Positions 16,042-26,203 are shown, counted from the first letter of the stretch. The stretch: DNA of 64,000 nt from Pseudomonas asgharzadehiana (GCF_019139815.1 NZ_CP077079.1:3224001-3288000); one strand, 5' to 3'. Notes: generated by a model from the sequence alone, not told the origin. Made by a program: numbers and translations.

Positions 16042-16803
16042 ATGTACAAATTGACGGTTGACGGGCTGCACAAAAGTTACGGTACCCATGAAGTACTCAA
16101 GGGCGTTTCCCTGCAAGCCAAAACGGGCGATGTCATCAGCCTGATCGGCGCCAGCGGCTCGGGAAAGAGTACGTTCCTGCGCTGTATCAATTTTCTCGAA
16201 ACACCTAACGACGGTGCCATGAGCCTGGATGGCAAACCGATCTGCATGGTTAAAAATCATGCGGGATTGCGTGTGGCGGATGATCGCGAGCTGCAACGAC
16301 TGCGTACCCGTTTGGCCATGGTCTTCCAGCATTTCAACCTGTGGGGGCATATGACCGTGCTGGAAAACATCACCATTGCCCCGCGTAGGGTGCTGGGTGT
16401 CAGCAAAAAAGACGCGGAGGACCGTGCCCGGCGATATCTGGAAAAAGTAGGGTTGCCGGCTCGTGTTGCCGATCAGTTCCCTGCCTTTCTTTCGGGCGGG
16501 CAGCAACAGCGGGTAGCGATCGCGCGTGCCCTTGCCATGGAGCCTGAGGTCATGCTGTTCGATGAGCCCACCTCGGCGCTCGACCCTGAAGTGGTGGGCG
16601 AGGTGTTGAAAGTCATCCAAGGGCTCGCTGAAGAGGGACGAACCATGATCATGGTGACCCATGAAATGGGGTTTGCACGCAAAGTGTCGAACCAACTGCT
16701 GTTTCTTCATCAGGGGCTGGTTGAAGAGCAGGGCGGACCTGAGATTCTGGATAGCCCCCGAAGCGAGCGCCTGCAGCAGTTTCTGTCCAACGGGCTGAAG
16801 TGA
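16042..16803 (+). CDS. Amino acid ABC transporter, ATP-binding protein (HisP/AotP-like)
   Basis: 253 residues. Walker A is GASGSGKST, the Q-loop is MVFQHFNLW, the signature is LSGGQQQRVAIARALAMEPE, and Walker B is VMLFDEPTSALD, followed by the H-loop VTHEMGFA. ATG at 16042 (MYKLTVDGLHKSYGTHEVLKG) matches AotP/HisP starts. An ATG at 16030 lies right on the AGAGG ribosome site and is less likely. It powers the transporter encoded just upstream. Confidence 0.9.
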   Translation: MYKLTVDGLHKSYGTHEVLKGVSLQAKTGDVISLIGASGSGKSTFLRCINFLETPNDGAMSLDGKPICMVKNHAGLRVADDRELQRLRTRLAMVFQHFNLWGHMTVLENITIAPRRVLGVSKKDAEDRARRYLEKVGLPARVADQFPAFLSGGQQQRVAIARALAMEPEVMLFDEPTSALDPEVVGEVLKVIQGLAEEGRTMIMVTHEMGFARKVSNQLLFLHQGLVEEQGGPEILDSPRSERLQQFLSNGLK

Positions 16804-16904
16804 AACGCCTTGGCCATGGGGCTCTGGGGCATATCGACGAAGCAGTCATCAACCTACCTCGGTATCGAATAACAACTACAACACCCCGGACCTATGGATA
16901 AACC

Positions 16905-18797
16905 ATGATGATTGCCAACCTGAAGTTCAGTCATAAGGTACTGCTTGCGGCATCATTCGTTGTTGTCGCAGCGTTTTCGCTTTTTACGCTTTACAACGAC
17001 TCGATTCAGCGCAAAACGATCCGCACGAACCTTGAAAACCATCTTGAAGAGATGAGCAAGATCACGGCCGCAAGTGTTCAGTCCTGGCTCTCTGGACGGA
17101 TACTGCTGGTTGATCATATTGCTCAGACCTTTGCCAGCGATCCAGTTCCGGAAAACGTCACGCGACTGCTTGAGCAGAGGTCAGTGCTATCAACGTTTAC
17201 CTTCACTTATCTAGGCAGTCGTGACGGTAGTTACGCCATTCGACCGAAGGACGATTTACCCGCTGATTACGATCCTCGCACCCGTCCTTGGTATACGGAC
17301 GCGATGGCTGCCGGAGGGACTACGCTGACCGAGCCGTACTTGGATGTGACGACGGGTCAGTTGATGATGACCATTGCAACTCCGGTCGGTCGCGACGGCC
17401 AGCCGCTTGGGGTGGTAGGCGGGGATCTGACGTTGCAAACGCTGGCGAAAATCGTCAGCTCGCTTGATCTGGGGGGAATCGGCTATGCCTTTCTGGTCAA
17501 CGCCGAGGGCAGGGTGCTGGTTCATCCGGACAAAGATCGGGTGATGAAGCGGCTGAGCGATATCTATCCCCAAAGCACACCGTCACTCAGCACCCACATC
17601 AGTGAGACAGAGCAGGAAGGAGTCCCTCAAATCGTGATGTTTTCACCAATCAAGGGACTGCCTTCGGTGAACTGGTATGTCGGTTTGTCTATCGACAAAA
17701 GCAAAGCTTACAAGGCACTTGGTGATTTTCGCGCTTCTGCCATTTTGGCGATGGTCATTGCCGTGGTGATCACGCTGCTTCTGCTGGGCGTACTGATTCG
17801 CGTATTGATGCAGCCCCTGAGGCTGATGGGTAAAGCCATGCGTGATATCGCTCAGGGTGAGGGCGACCTTACCCGTCGCTTGAGTGTGCATTCAAAGGAT
17901 GAGTTCGGAGAGCTGGCCGGCGACTTTAACCTTTTTGTTGAGCGTATCCAGCACTCAATACGTGAGGTCTCTTTTGCCACCGAGCAGGTTAATGAAGTGA
18001 CTAAGCGCGTGATGCAGACTTCCAGCTCGTCCATGGACAACTCGGACAACCAGGCCAGTCGAACCAACAGTATTGTCGCAGCGATTAATGAACTGGGTGC
18101 GGCGGCCCAGGAAATTGCGCGTAGCGCTGGTGACGCTTCCCTTCAGGCGTCGGATGCCCGACGTCAGGCAGAAGGTGGCCGCGAGGTAGTGACACAAACG
18201 ATAAATGCCATGGACAAGCTATCAGGAAAAATCCGCACGTCATGCAACAACATAGAGGTGCTGAACGGCAAGACGGAGAACATCGGGCGGATTCTTGAAG
18301 TGATCAAAGGCATTTCCGAACAGACCAACCTGTTGGCACTCAATGCCGCCATCGAGGCCGCGCGGGCGGGTGATGCCGGCCGCGGTTTTGCGGTGGTAGC
18401 TGACGAAGTTCGCAGCCTGGCTTACCGGACTCAGACGTCGGCCCAGGAAATCCATACGATGATTGAAGAGCTTCAGGTGGGCGCACGGGAGGCGGTACTC
18501 ACCATGAATGAAAGTGAACGCTACAGTAAGGACGGCGTGATGATCGCCAACCAGGCAGGTGAGCGGCTGGGCAGTGTCAGTCAGCGTATCAGCGAAATTG
18601 ACGGCATCAACCAGTCGGTGGCGACCGCGACTGAAGAGCAGACTTCGGTCATTGATTCGTTGAACGTTGACATCACCGAGATCAAAACCCTTAACCAGGA
18701 AGGGTTGGAAAACCTTCAAGCCACGCTGCTTGCTTGTGACGATCTTGAACGGCAAGCCACACGACTCAAGCAGTTGGTGGATGGCTTTCGAACTTAG
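16905..18797 (+). CDS. Methyl-accepting chemotaxis protein with an amino-acid dCache sensor
   Basis: 630 residues: a first membrane helix at about 12-34, a double-Cache periplasmic domain to about 270, a second helix at about 278-300, HAMP at 300-352 and the cytoplasmic signalling hairpin with its conserved tip ([20 protein letters not shown]). The sensor carries the amino-acid-binding pattern known from PctA-type receptors: Y122, R127, W129, Y145, D147 and D174 ([19 protein letters not shown]). I infer that it guides cells towards canavanine or a related amino acid. There is no C-terminal methylase-docking pentapeptide. Confidence 0.88.
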   Translation: MMIANLKFSHKVLLAASFVVVAAFSLFTLYNDSIQRKTIRTNLENHLEEMSKITAASVQSWLSGRILLVDHIAQTFASDPVPENVTRLLEQRSVLSTFTFTYLGSRDGSYAIRPKDDLPADYDPRTRPWYTDAMAAGGTTLTEPYLDVTTGQLMMTIATPVGRDGQPLGVVGGDLTLQTLAKIVSSLDLGGIGYAFLVNAEGRVLVHPDKDRVMKRLSDIYPQSTPSLSTHISETEQEGVPQIVMFSPIKGLPSVNWYVGLSIDKSKAYKALGDFRASAILAMVIAVVITLLLLGVLIRVLMQPLRLMGKAMRDIAQGEGDLTRRLSVHSKDEFGELAGDFNLFVERIQHSIREVSFATEQVNEVTKRVMQTSSSSMDNSDNQASRTNSIVAAINELGAAAQEIARSAGDASLQASDARRQAEGGREVVTQTINAMDKLSGKIRTSCNNIEVLNGKTENIGRILEVIKGISEQTNLLALNAAIEAARAGDAGRGFAVVADEVRSLAYRTQTSAQEIHTMIEELQVGAREAVLTMNESERYSKDGVMIANQAGERLGSVSQRISEIDGINQSVATATEEQTSVIDSLNVDITEIKTLNQEGLENLQATLLACDDLERQATRLKQLVDGFRT

Positions 18798-18824
18798 GCC
18801 ATCCTCGCAAGGGTTGGCTTTGAA

Positions 18825-19460
18825 TCACGTGCGGGAGAACAGCAGCCTAAAACCTGCGGCGCCAAAGACCAACGCAAGGGTGCCTTCAATCCACCCGCGC
18901 GCCCTGCGATACCCCCGAATCATCGGTGCCGTGGAGAAAACGATCGCATAGCCGCAGAAAATAGTAATGCTCAACACGGCACAGCCAGCCAGGATGATTA
19001 CAACCGTTTCAGGCGTCGCTTGTGGTCCTAAACCCAGTGTCATCGTTGCGATCCAACCCAGTAAAGCCTTTGGGTTGGTAAGGTGCATAAGCAAGCCCCG
19101 CCGGTAGAGGCCAAAGCCCGAGACGGTTGGTGCTGCTGCCAGCGCTTTCTCAATTTGCTCGTCAGGTGTCAGAGCAGAACGTCCCGCTTTCAGGGCTAGG
19201 AACAGCAAGTACGCTCCGCCGACGATCTTGAGTACGAAGAGTGCCTGGGTGAACTGAAGCAGAATGGCCGAGACGCCTGTGGCGGCCATTGATCCCCAAA
19301 AAAAAGAACCACTGATAACTCCGGCTGCAAGTATCAGCGCAGGTTTTCTGCCTTGGTGCATGGCAACGCCCATGATCCGCATATTGCTGGGACCCGGGCT
19401 TGCAGCTCCAACAATGTAGGCGGTAAAAACGAGTAGAAGGTGGTGAAAATCAAATGACAT
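18825..19460 (-). CDS. LysE/RhtB-family amino acid exporter
   Basis: 211 residues with six membrane helices and the family motif near the start (AYIVGAASPGPSNMRIMGVAMHQGRKPALILAAG in part; PGPSNM is diagnostic). RhtB/LysE proteins export amino acids such as lysine, homoserine, threonine or azetidine. Its place at the end of the canavanine cluster suggests overflow export of canavanine, arginine or homoserine. It converges on the chemoreceptor gene and probably has its own promoter in 19461-19560. Confidence 0.8.
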   Translation of the reverse strand: MSFDFHHLLLVFTAYIVGAASPGPSNMRIMGVAMHQGRKPALILAAGVISGSFFWGSMAATGVSAILLQFTQALFVLKIVGGAYLLFLALKAGRSALTPDEQIEKALAAAPTVSGFGLYRRGLLMHLTNPKALLGWIATMTLGLGPQATPETVVIILAGCAVLSITIFCGYAIVFSTAPMIRGYRRARGWIEGTLALVFGAAGFRLLFSRT

Positions 19461-19800
19461 TAATGGCCCCTTGAGTGGTGCGTAATAACCAGCAGCTTAA
19501 GTGTTCACAAGCTATCCGTCATTGCGTTCTTTACTCGCATTTTCTGGCTGATTTAATTTTCATGTCATGGGACTGGATCGCGCTGAATGTGGTGTTTTCC
19601 ATCGCCAACGTCCGGGATCGTGATACACCTTAGAAAACCGCGAAGAGGGAAGAGGTCAGCATGGACCGAGCAAAGGGGAACCGCCATTCTCGACAAAACC
19701 TTCGGCGTTCTTGAAGCGACTTGGGAGCGTCTCACTGAGTGAGACGCTGGCACGGCATAGTCCTCAGCCGAGTTTGCCCACGTCAATCCCATCACCAGTG
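19461..19800. other. Intergenic stretch without a supported gene
   Basis: It holds the upstream region of the LysE-type gene and then sequence with only short, unlike-protein frames. I see no RNA gene or mobile element in it. It leads directly into the right arm of element A. Confidence 0.4.
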
Positions 19801-19802
19801 TG

Positions 19803-20075
19803 TGACTTTTTCGAGATTGGGCTGCTGGACCTTAGGCTGGGGGCATCCTTTTCAAACCATCCCAAACATGCCCTCAGATTTGCCCCCCAGGTGTCTCATC
19901 CTCTGGAAGTGGATAGATCTCCATGGTCTATGAAAAGGCAGAAATGATCAACTGAACAGCCTGCCCGACGACGCCTAAAGACTCTCAGGATCGCCAAAAA
20001 CATTTTGACTTGGCTCTAGGACGGTGTTTTCAGGCGGAAAAAATTCAAATATGCCCCCAGTTTTGCCCCCAGTAG
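19803..20075. repeat. Junction A/B: right arm, core and left arm
   Basis: Right arm 19803-19978 (GGGGGCATCCTTTTCAAACC, then ACATGCCCTCAGATTTGCCCCC, then GAAATGATCA..ACAGCCTGCCC) matches 35597-35752 and 56763-56938. It is followed by the core AGACTCTCAGGATCGCCAAAAACAT and by the left arm with ATATGCCCCCAGTTT-TGCCCCCAGT, which matches 3986, 25872 and 35754. The order right arm, core, left arm is what tandem site-specific insertion leaves between two elements. Confidence 0.8.
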
Positions 20076-20263
20076 CGCGGGATATGCGGGCGATCGAGAT
20101 TGGCGATCTCTGAGGCGGAGCAGGGTGGTCGGCGATGGCTTTCAATGTATGTCAAACTCGGCTTGCACGGGGGATGCCTGGATGATTGGTCGCCTAGGGC
20201 AGGGCACTAAGCGCCTGGTAGGACACCAAATCACATTCGGTGTCCGGTGTGTCATAGCTCAGC

Positions 20264-20311
20264 GACAGATATTACGGCTAGCTGCTTACGCTGCTTGCCG
20301 TAATATCTGTG
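20264..20311. other. Long perfect hairpin, function unknown
   Basis: ACAGATATTACGGC (20265-20278) and GCCGTAATATCTGT (20297-20310) form a perfect 14-pair stem, with one more C-G pair outside, around an 18-base loop made of two GCTGCTT repeats. It lies in the otherwise gene-free 20076-20411. It could be a small RNA, a recombination site or a terminal structure of a lost insertion sequence. The first part of this gap (to about 20230) also resembles 25965-26125 and belongs to the extended left arm. Confidence 0.5.
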
Positions 20312-20411
20312 TTGGGAGAAGTCTATTGATAAAGGAGCGTGCCTGTGCACTCGCCCCGATAGTTGAAGTCAATTACTCCCAGCCGAGATCAAGCGTGCGC
20401 CGCAACGAATG

Positions 20412-21483
20412 CTAGCGTCCGCCTCGCAGATCCAGGCGGTCTAGCTCCTCAAGAGTTTGGACAACGACCTCGACAAGTTCCCCGTCAAAGTCATCGCGGT
20501 CTGCCTCCTCATGAGTGCCTTTGTTCAGGTAGGTCCAGACAAGATTATTGACTGGAATACCCAAAATGCGGCTATACGCAGCAAGAAGTGGCTCTCTGTT
20601 CGCATGGTGGAAGGTCTGGGCATCTCCCAATTTCTTGACCAACGCTTCGCATAGATTTCTCAACGCAGGCTCGGCACCGACGCCAGCCAACATCAGATTC
20701 AACACGCCTTGGCCATGACTTCCAAGCCACCGCCAAACTTTCTCGCTCAGCATCTCCAAGGCTTGGCGAGAAGCAGCGAGCGCATCTCGGTCGTTGAGCG
20801 CTTCCCTTGCTGCCCTGGCCTTGGCAATGTAATTCGCGCTCGGTACGTTGCCGGTAAGCTATCAGCGCTGCATCTCCCTTTGACTGGCGAAGAAAAGATC
20901 GAAATCAGCTTCCGGGGAAACCCTGGGGTCCGCGTCCATGCGCTCGACGTTCTGAGCGAGGGGCATATACGCTGTCTCGGCCTTCGCACAATGCCAGCCA
21001 GCGTTCGTTGCATTCCTGGCGCACGGCCCGGTTAAAACCGTCAGGGTCGTTATCTACCAGCCAAGAGACCTCGTCGAGGTCGGCGTTGAACAGGCGCGCC
21101 ATCAAAATCGCGCGCGAGCAGTTGGCCGAACCACAGCACCGCCCCTTGCAACTGGCGACAGTAGGTTGCGCCCGGGTCGTCCGCCCGCTCAGTAAAAAAG
21201 GCCGCCAACTGCGTCAGGCGCGCCAGTGCCGCCTGGGAGGGGGCGCACAAGCCCTCGGTGCCGGCATCGCCGAACACCCGCTGGGTGGTGTTTGCGCGGG
21301 TAGTTCGCTGGTGGCCAGTAGGACCTGCCACAGTGTCGGCAGGCAGTTTCTGACGCTGGCGACTTCAATAGCCAGTGTGTCGCAGTCCTGCTCCGTTTGC
21401 ATATACAGCCAGGCGCGGTTGCCTGTGGTGACGGACTTGTGTGATGCGGCAGCCCACCTACGAGCTATATGCCAATGCGCCAT
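20412..21483 (-). pseudogene. Decayed gene of unknown function
   Basis: Reading from ATG near 21483, protein-like sequence continues through at least three frames: MAHWHIARRWAAASHKS..., then VFGDAGTEGLCAPSQAALARLTQLAAFF, then MARLFNADLDEVSWLVDNDPDGFNRAVRQECNERW, and last KVWRWLGSHGQGVLNLMLAGVG to the stop at 20412. The pieces lie in order on one strand, so a gene of about 350 codons has been broken by several frameshifts. I do not recognise the family. It is divergent from the HD-ATPase gene and may have been its partner. Confidence 0.5.
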
Positions 21484-21564
21484 TATGCAGATAAAGTAGC
21501 GCTTTTGGATCCAGAGGCTGTAAGCGCCTGGGTTGCAAGACGACAGACCGGAGAGCGATGTTTC

Positions 21565-24500
21565 ATGGCAGATCTGCTGGTAAAGCACCTGAAGGAAAAA
21601 GCGGGCAAACATTCGGCACTGAGCCTGCTGGCCAGTCAGTGGGACTTCGACAAGAAGCTGATACCCAAGGCCTTGCAGAGCATCGGTGGGCTGTTCCCGC
21701 ACTACAGTCGACATGATGAGTCCCACAGCAAGCAGATCCTGATCAACATCGAGCGGCTGCTAGGCGACAACATCAGGCTGCTGTCCGCCACGGATACCTG
21801 GTTGATTCTGGAAGCGGCCTACTGGCACGACATCGGCATGGTAGTACCCCATGCCGACCTGCAGAAGGCCATCGCCGAACCAGGGTTCGCAGCATATATC
21901 GACGGGATATGTGCTCAGCCCTACCACGAGCTGAACGCCATTGCACGCGCGTTCAAGTCCCGTTCGGACACCGGGCTGATATTCGATTGCGAAAGCCCGG
22001 TGGAGATGCTGGGCAAACTGCGCGAACTGCTGGCCGAATGGTTCCGCAGGCAACACGCTGACCGTGCGGCCGAGATTGTGCGTTCGCCGATGACCTCGAT
22101 CGGGCTGAGCTCGCCACGCACCGAACTGATCCCGGCCAGGCTCATCCGAGTACTTGGGCGTATCTGCCAAATGCACGGTGCCGCTTTCAAGGACCTGCTG
22201 GCCCCCGAGGGCCTGCCATTCCGTGAGGCCGGCCTGGGCAAAGATGACTGCCACCCACGCTTCGTCGCCTGCCTGCTGCGTATGGGCGACTTGCTCGACC
22301 TAGACGACAACCGCTTCTGCCCGGTAATGCAGGGCATCGCCGGCGAACACCGCCCGGCGCTGAGCAAGGCCCACGAAGACAAGCACGCCGGCATGCGCCA
22401 CTTGCGCCTCGACCCCGAGCGTATCGAGCTGGTGGCCGAGTGCGAGACGGTGGATGGCTACATGGAAGCGTTCAAATGGTTCAGCTGGCTGGAGGAGGAG
22501 GTCAGCAACCAGCGCAACAACTGGCGGGATATTGTGCCGAGCAGGAAGCTTGGGTTGTTGCCCATGCTGGGGCCGATTACCGTGCGGTTGAAAGGAAACT
22601 TGCAGATTCTGAAGGATGGCGTAAGGCCGGCGTTCTCACTGGACTCAGAAAAGGTCACCGAACTGCTTGAGGGCAAGAACCTTTATGGCAGCAAGTACGC
22701 GTGTATCCGTGAGCTGTTGCAGAATGCGGTGGACGCGACCTTGCTGAAAGTCTGGCTGACCCATAGGAATGATCCTGCACTGGACTGGAAACAACCAGGG
22801 TGCGAGAAGCTGAAAACAGTCTTTAATGCGCATGCGGTGACAGTCACGCTGGAAGAACTCGATACCGAGCAGGATGCCGACTCTGCATTGACGACGTGGC
22901 AGTTGCGCATCAGAGACAAAGGTACCGGTATCACCCGAAACGACCTGGAGTTCATGCTGAGCATTGGCGGCTCGCAACGGAATCAGCAGCGCCAGAGGGA
23001 AATTCGGCAAATGCCGGAGTGGGCGAAACCTTCCGGAGCGTTCGGTATCGGCCTGCACAGCGCATTCATCTTGTGCGACGAGATAAATGTGCGCACCAAA
23101 AATGTCGTCAATAACGAAATATTCGACATCGTCATGCACAAGCCTTCGGGCCCCAACCGTGGGCTCGTACTGCTGAGAAAGCTGCCTGAAGATATCGCTG
23201 AACCCTACGGGACCGAGATGACCTTGAGGTTCAAGCTGGATGCGTTCACACAGCACTGGTGGTCTGACGGCGAAGACAGGGACACGGTAGCCGCCAGGAT
23301 CGCACGCAAGCGAGACCCCTTGCTGGATGAGTCATTTCCCTATGAGGCGGGAAAACTTTTCGACAAGGTAGTGGAGTTTGCAAATGATCCACTGATAAAA
23401 ATAGACGGCACCTTGGTAACGAAAGGAGGACGGTTCGATATCGCGGATGTCTATGCGGGAGGTAAGTCTGGCAAAGCCGAGGGATGGCGATTCATCGACA
23501 TGAAAGATACGCAACTCAAGATTCGTTACAAGCCTCTTCCTGTTGCTACGCAGCAGGAAGAGGAAACTTTTTACGCAGCTTATCGCGGGCAGCACTTTGA
23601 TACCGACTCCATTTCATTCCCTCTCGTCAATGTTGAAGTCAATCTCGTTTCCGGTGGTGCGGGAACATGGCTGGATTTTAATCGCGACACATTGTCGAAA
23701 AAAGCACGAGAAGCTTTTAGGCGAGCGGTGCTTGAGGCGCTTTATCACACCGTTGAGTTTGATCTGGCACAGGGGCTGAAGGAGCAATTATTCAAGCAGC
23801 TTGACTGCACTAAAATAGACTACTCGATCTTCCTGAAGGAAATGGAGGCCTATTATGGTCCGCGCTGGGGGGTGTTGTCCGAAAAGTTCAGGGATACGTG
23901 GCAGGGTTTTAGGCCGGGCCGTCAGCCAGCGACTATAGAGCAGTTTTATAGTCGGCCAACGTGGAAACTCTGGGTTGAGGATTACTATGTGGATGCGGTT
24001 GATCACCTGGAAAGCCTGCGTATACTTCCTTATGAATTTGAAGCCATGGGGGACCTGATATTTAGAGAGTGGTTAAAAGTCCCAGGGCATTCGATTTCGG
24101 CAAAAGTCATCTACTGCCCACCGTCTGAACATTACCGAGACATGATCGGGCTTGAAGATGGTAGTACAATCGGCAGGATCTATTTTCAGTTCTCCACTGA
24201 CTATCAAGAACCTTTGGATAAGGAATCATTGGCGTACTTTCTTAATAAGGCGCTGCATTCATCCGGCGGAAATTCACGGTACTACATGAACCCAGGCAAG
24301 GCTTTTGAACGTCTCTCGTTGAGAGCGGATGTCGACTTGAGACTGTTCAACCTCGCTGAGCATGACCTCTCTCAAGACAGGGTTCTCGTACCTTTGCTGT
24401 TTGTTGGCTCCAATGATTATGGCCCAGCAGAGGTTCGCTTCGATGACGAACAACTGCAGAGAATCTGCCAATGGACCGAAGGCAAGCTGAAGCAACCGAT

Positions 24501-24600
24501 GACCCGTGAAGAAATGCGCGAGGCCTACCAGTCGTTGGCCGACTTCATCAACCTCGACGTGATGGCATGCTCGGACGCCTGGCAAAAAGCCCGCTGCTAG
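21565..24600 (+). CDS. HD-domain plus GHKL (HSP90-type) ATPase protein, candidate defence protein
   Basis: 1011 residues. The N-terminal part holds a metal-dependent HD hydrolase domain (HDESHSKQILINIERLL, then WHDIGM near residue 88). From about residue 375 there is a GHKL ATP site: N-box ELLQNAVDA (about 383), G1 DKGTGI (about 451), G2 GAFGIGLHSAF (about 492). The rest is unrecognised. ATG at 21565 follows GGAGAG by nine bases; in-frame ATGs upstream at 21469 are less family-like. HD and GHKL fusions occur in bacterial defence islands, where nucleotide or cyclic-nucleotide hydrolysis is suspected. Its biochemical role is unknown. The stop codon falls in the end of a MITE-like palindrome. 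Confidence 0.75.
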   Translation: MADLLVKHLKEKAGKHSALSLLASQWDFDKKLIPKALQSIGGLFPHYSRHDESHSKQILINIERLLGDNIRLLSATDTWLILEAAYWHDIGMVVPHADLQKAIAEPGFAAYIDGICAQPYHELNAIARAFKSRSDTGLIFDCESPVEMLGKLRELLAEWFRRQHADRAAEIVRSPMTSIGLSSPRTELIPARLIRVLGRICQMHGAAFKDLLAPEGLPFREAGLGKDDCHPRFVACLLRMGDLLDLDDNRFCPVMQGIAGEHRPALSKAHEDKHAGMRHLRLDPERIELVAECETVDGYMEAFKWFSWLEEEVSNQRNNWRDIVPSRKLGLLPMLGPITVRLKGNLQILKDGVRPAFSLDSEKVTELLEGKNLYGSKYACIRELLQNAVDATLLKVWLTHRNDPALDWKQPGCEKLKTVFNAHAVTVTLEELDTEQDADSALTTWQLRIRDKGTGITRNDLEFMLSIGGSQRNQQRQREIRQMPEWAKPSGAFGIGLHSAFILCDEINVRTKNVVNNEIFDIVMHKPSGPNRGLVLLRKLPEDIAEPYGTEMTLRFKLDAFTQHWWSDGEDRDTVAARIARKRDPLLDESFPYEAGKLFDKVVEFANDPLIKIDGTLVTKGGRFDIADVYAGGKSGKAEGWRFIDMKDTQLKIRYKPLPVATQQEEETFYAAYRGQHFDTDSISFPLVNVEVNLVSGGAGTWLDFNRDTLSKKAREAFRRAVLEALYHTVEFDLAQGLKEQLFKQLDCTKIDYSIFLKEMEAYYGPRWGVLSEKFRDTWQGFRPGRQPATIEQFYSRPTWKLWVEDYYVDAVDHLESLRILPYEFEAMGDLIFREWLKVPGHSISAKVIYCPPSEHYRDMIGLEDGSTIGRIYFQFSTDYQEPLDKESLAYFLNKALHSSGGNSRYYMNPGKAFERLSLRADVDLRLFNLAEHDLSQDRVLVPLLFVGSNDYGPAEVRFDDEQLQRICQWTEGKLKQPMTREEMREAYQSLADFINLDVMACSDAWQKARC

Positions 24601-24684
24601 TGTCCTGTCTCGGAAATACGTTCACTTTTGGCGAGCGCCCAATTCGCCGTCAAAAGTGAACAGCTTATTTTCGAGCCAGACACT
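24599..24684. repeat. MITE-like 86-base palindrome
   Basis: AGTGTC at one end and GACACT at the other enclose a long imperfect inverted repeat whose strongest arms are GTTCACTTTTG and CAAAAGTGAAC. TA stands at both borders (24597-24598 and 24685-24686), as for IS630/Tc1-type insertion. It carries no gene. It supplies the stop codon of the HD-ATPase gene, so the original end of that protein may be lost. Confidence 0.5.
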
Positions 24685-24686
24685 TA

Positions 24687-25868
24687 GTGTGGTGTTTCAG
24701 AAGTAACGCTGAAAATTTGGACTAGGCTCTGTAGAAACCCACTCATCAAGAGTTGTGTATCGACATGGGCCGACCAGCGACTGTCATTACCCTATCTGAA
24801 ACTGAAAATGCGGAGCTGCTACGTCGGGTCAAACTCCGTAAAGGCCCCCAGGATGCACGTCTGCGGGCCGAAATAGTCCTCGCTTGTGCAGCCGGCGAAT
24901 CTGGCAATGACATTGCACAGCGCTTGGGTACCAGCAAGGATGTCGTATCGCGGTGGCGGCAGCGTTTCGCTAAGTTGGGATTGTTGGGTTTGAACGATGA
25001 GCCGCGCTCTGGCCGGCCACGCACGATTTCGGATGAGCAGGTTCAACAAGTAGTAAATCAGATATTGCAAGGTAAGCCCGACGACTCCAGTCACTGGAGT
25101 ACGCGCCGCATGAGCCGCGAGACGGGCCTTTCTCCTGCCAGCATCATGCGTATCTAGCACGCGTTCGGGGTCAAGCCGCATCTGGAAAAAACCTTCAAGC
25201 TCTCCACCGATCCGTTGTTTGTCGACAAGGTCCACGACATCCTTGGGCTGTACTTGAATCCGCCCGAGAGAGCCTTGGTGCTATGCGTTGATGAGAAGAG
25301 TGAGATTCAAGCCTTGAACCACACGCAACCTGGTTTACCCCTATCGCCGGGCAACCCTGCAACTCGCACGCACGATTACAAACGACACGGTACGACCTCT
25401 CTGTTCGCTGCTCTGGATGTAGCAACCGGTGAGGTCATCGGCCGCTTGAGGCGTCAACATCGCAGCATAGAGTTTCTTGCCTTTCTGAAAGAGATCGATG
25501 CGTCGGTACCTGCTGAAATGCCGATTCATCTGATCATGGATAACTACGCAACGCACAAGACCGACAAAGTCAGAGCCTGGCTTGCGGCGCTTCCACGCTA
25601 CAACATCCACTTCACACCGACGTCGGCCTCGTGGCTGAATTTGGTCGAGCGCTTTTTCTCAACGCTGAGCGAGAAATGGATCAAGCGGCAAGCACACGTT
25701 AGCGTCAAAGATCTAGAAGCTTCGATTGAGTATTACCTGGAAACGTACAACCAGAATCCGAAGCCGTTTCGGTGGCATAAGAAGGCAGAAGATATTCTCG
25801 CCTCAGTCGCTCGTGCAGCACGAGCGCTAGGCAAGTGATTTTTCAGTGGTACTTCTGAAACACCACAC
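24687..25868 (+). mobile_element. IS630-family insertion sequence, inactive
   Basis: Terminal inverted repeats GTGTGGTGTTTCAGAAGTA (left) and the complementary TACTTCTGAAACACCACAC (right) enclose one transposase gene. TA duplicates flank it (24685-24686 and 25869-25870), the family target. The right TA belongs to the TAGAGACTCTCAGG core of junction B/C, so the element landed exactly at the junction. Confidence 0.85.
24765..25838 (+). pseudogene. IS630 transposase with an internal stop
   Basis: The frame codes for helix-turn-helix regions (ENAELLRRVKLRKGPQDARLRAEIVLACAAG region; SGNDIAQRLGTSKDVVSRWRQRFA) and the DDE core ([40 protein letters not shown]). TAG at 25155-25157 interrupts it after ASIMRI; the frame continues unchanged with HAFGVKPHL. 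Relatives have tryptophan there, so one G-to-A change explains the stop. Confidence 0.8.
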
Positions 25869-25870
25869 TA

Positions 25871-25972
25871 GAGACTCTCAGGCAAGCCGAAAAACATTTT
25901 GACTGAGCTCTAGCTCTGTAATTTCAGATCAAAAAATATGAGTTATGCCCCCAATCTTGCCCCCAGTCGCGG
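25871..25972. repeat. Junction B/C: core and left arm (right arm missing)
   Basis: GAGACTCTCAGGCAAGCCGAAAAACAT is followed by TTTTGACTGAGCTCTAG and TTATGCCCCCAATCT-TGCCCCCAGT. The arm matches 35754-35850 almost perfectly. Similarity to the 19981 copy continues to about 26125 (GATACCTGGATGATTGGTTG). No right arm precedes this core. The MITE and IS630 stand where it should be. Confidence 0.75.
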
Positions 25973-26203
25973 CGGATCTGTGGGCGATCGCGATTGGAGA
26001 TTTCTGACATGGACCAAGGTGGTAGTCGACGGATTTCAGTGTGCGTCAGTCTGGGGACGGGCGGGAGATACCTGGATGATTGGTTGCCTAGGGTAGGGCA
26101 GGGCGTTGGCGCCTAGCAGGACTACACCGCGCCAGCGCTTCGCTGGTAGCATGTGGCCATTAGTTGGGCAAGACTAATCCTCATCCTCACTCTGGAAACC
26201 GTA

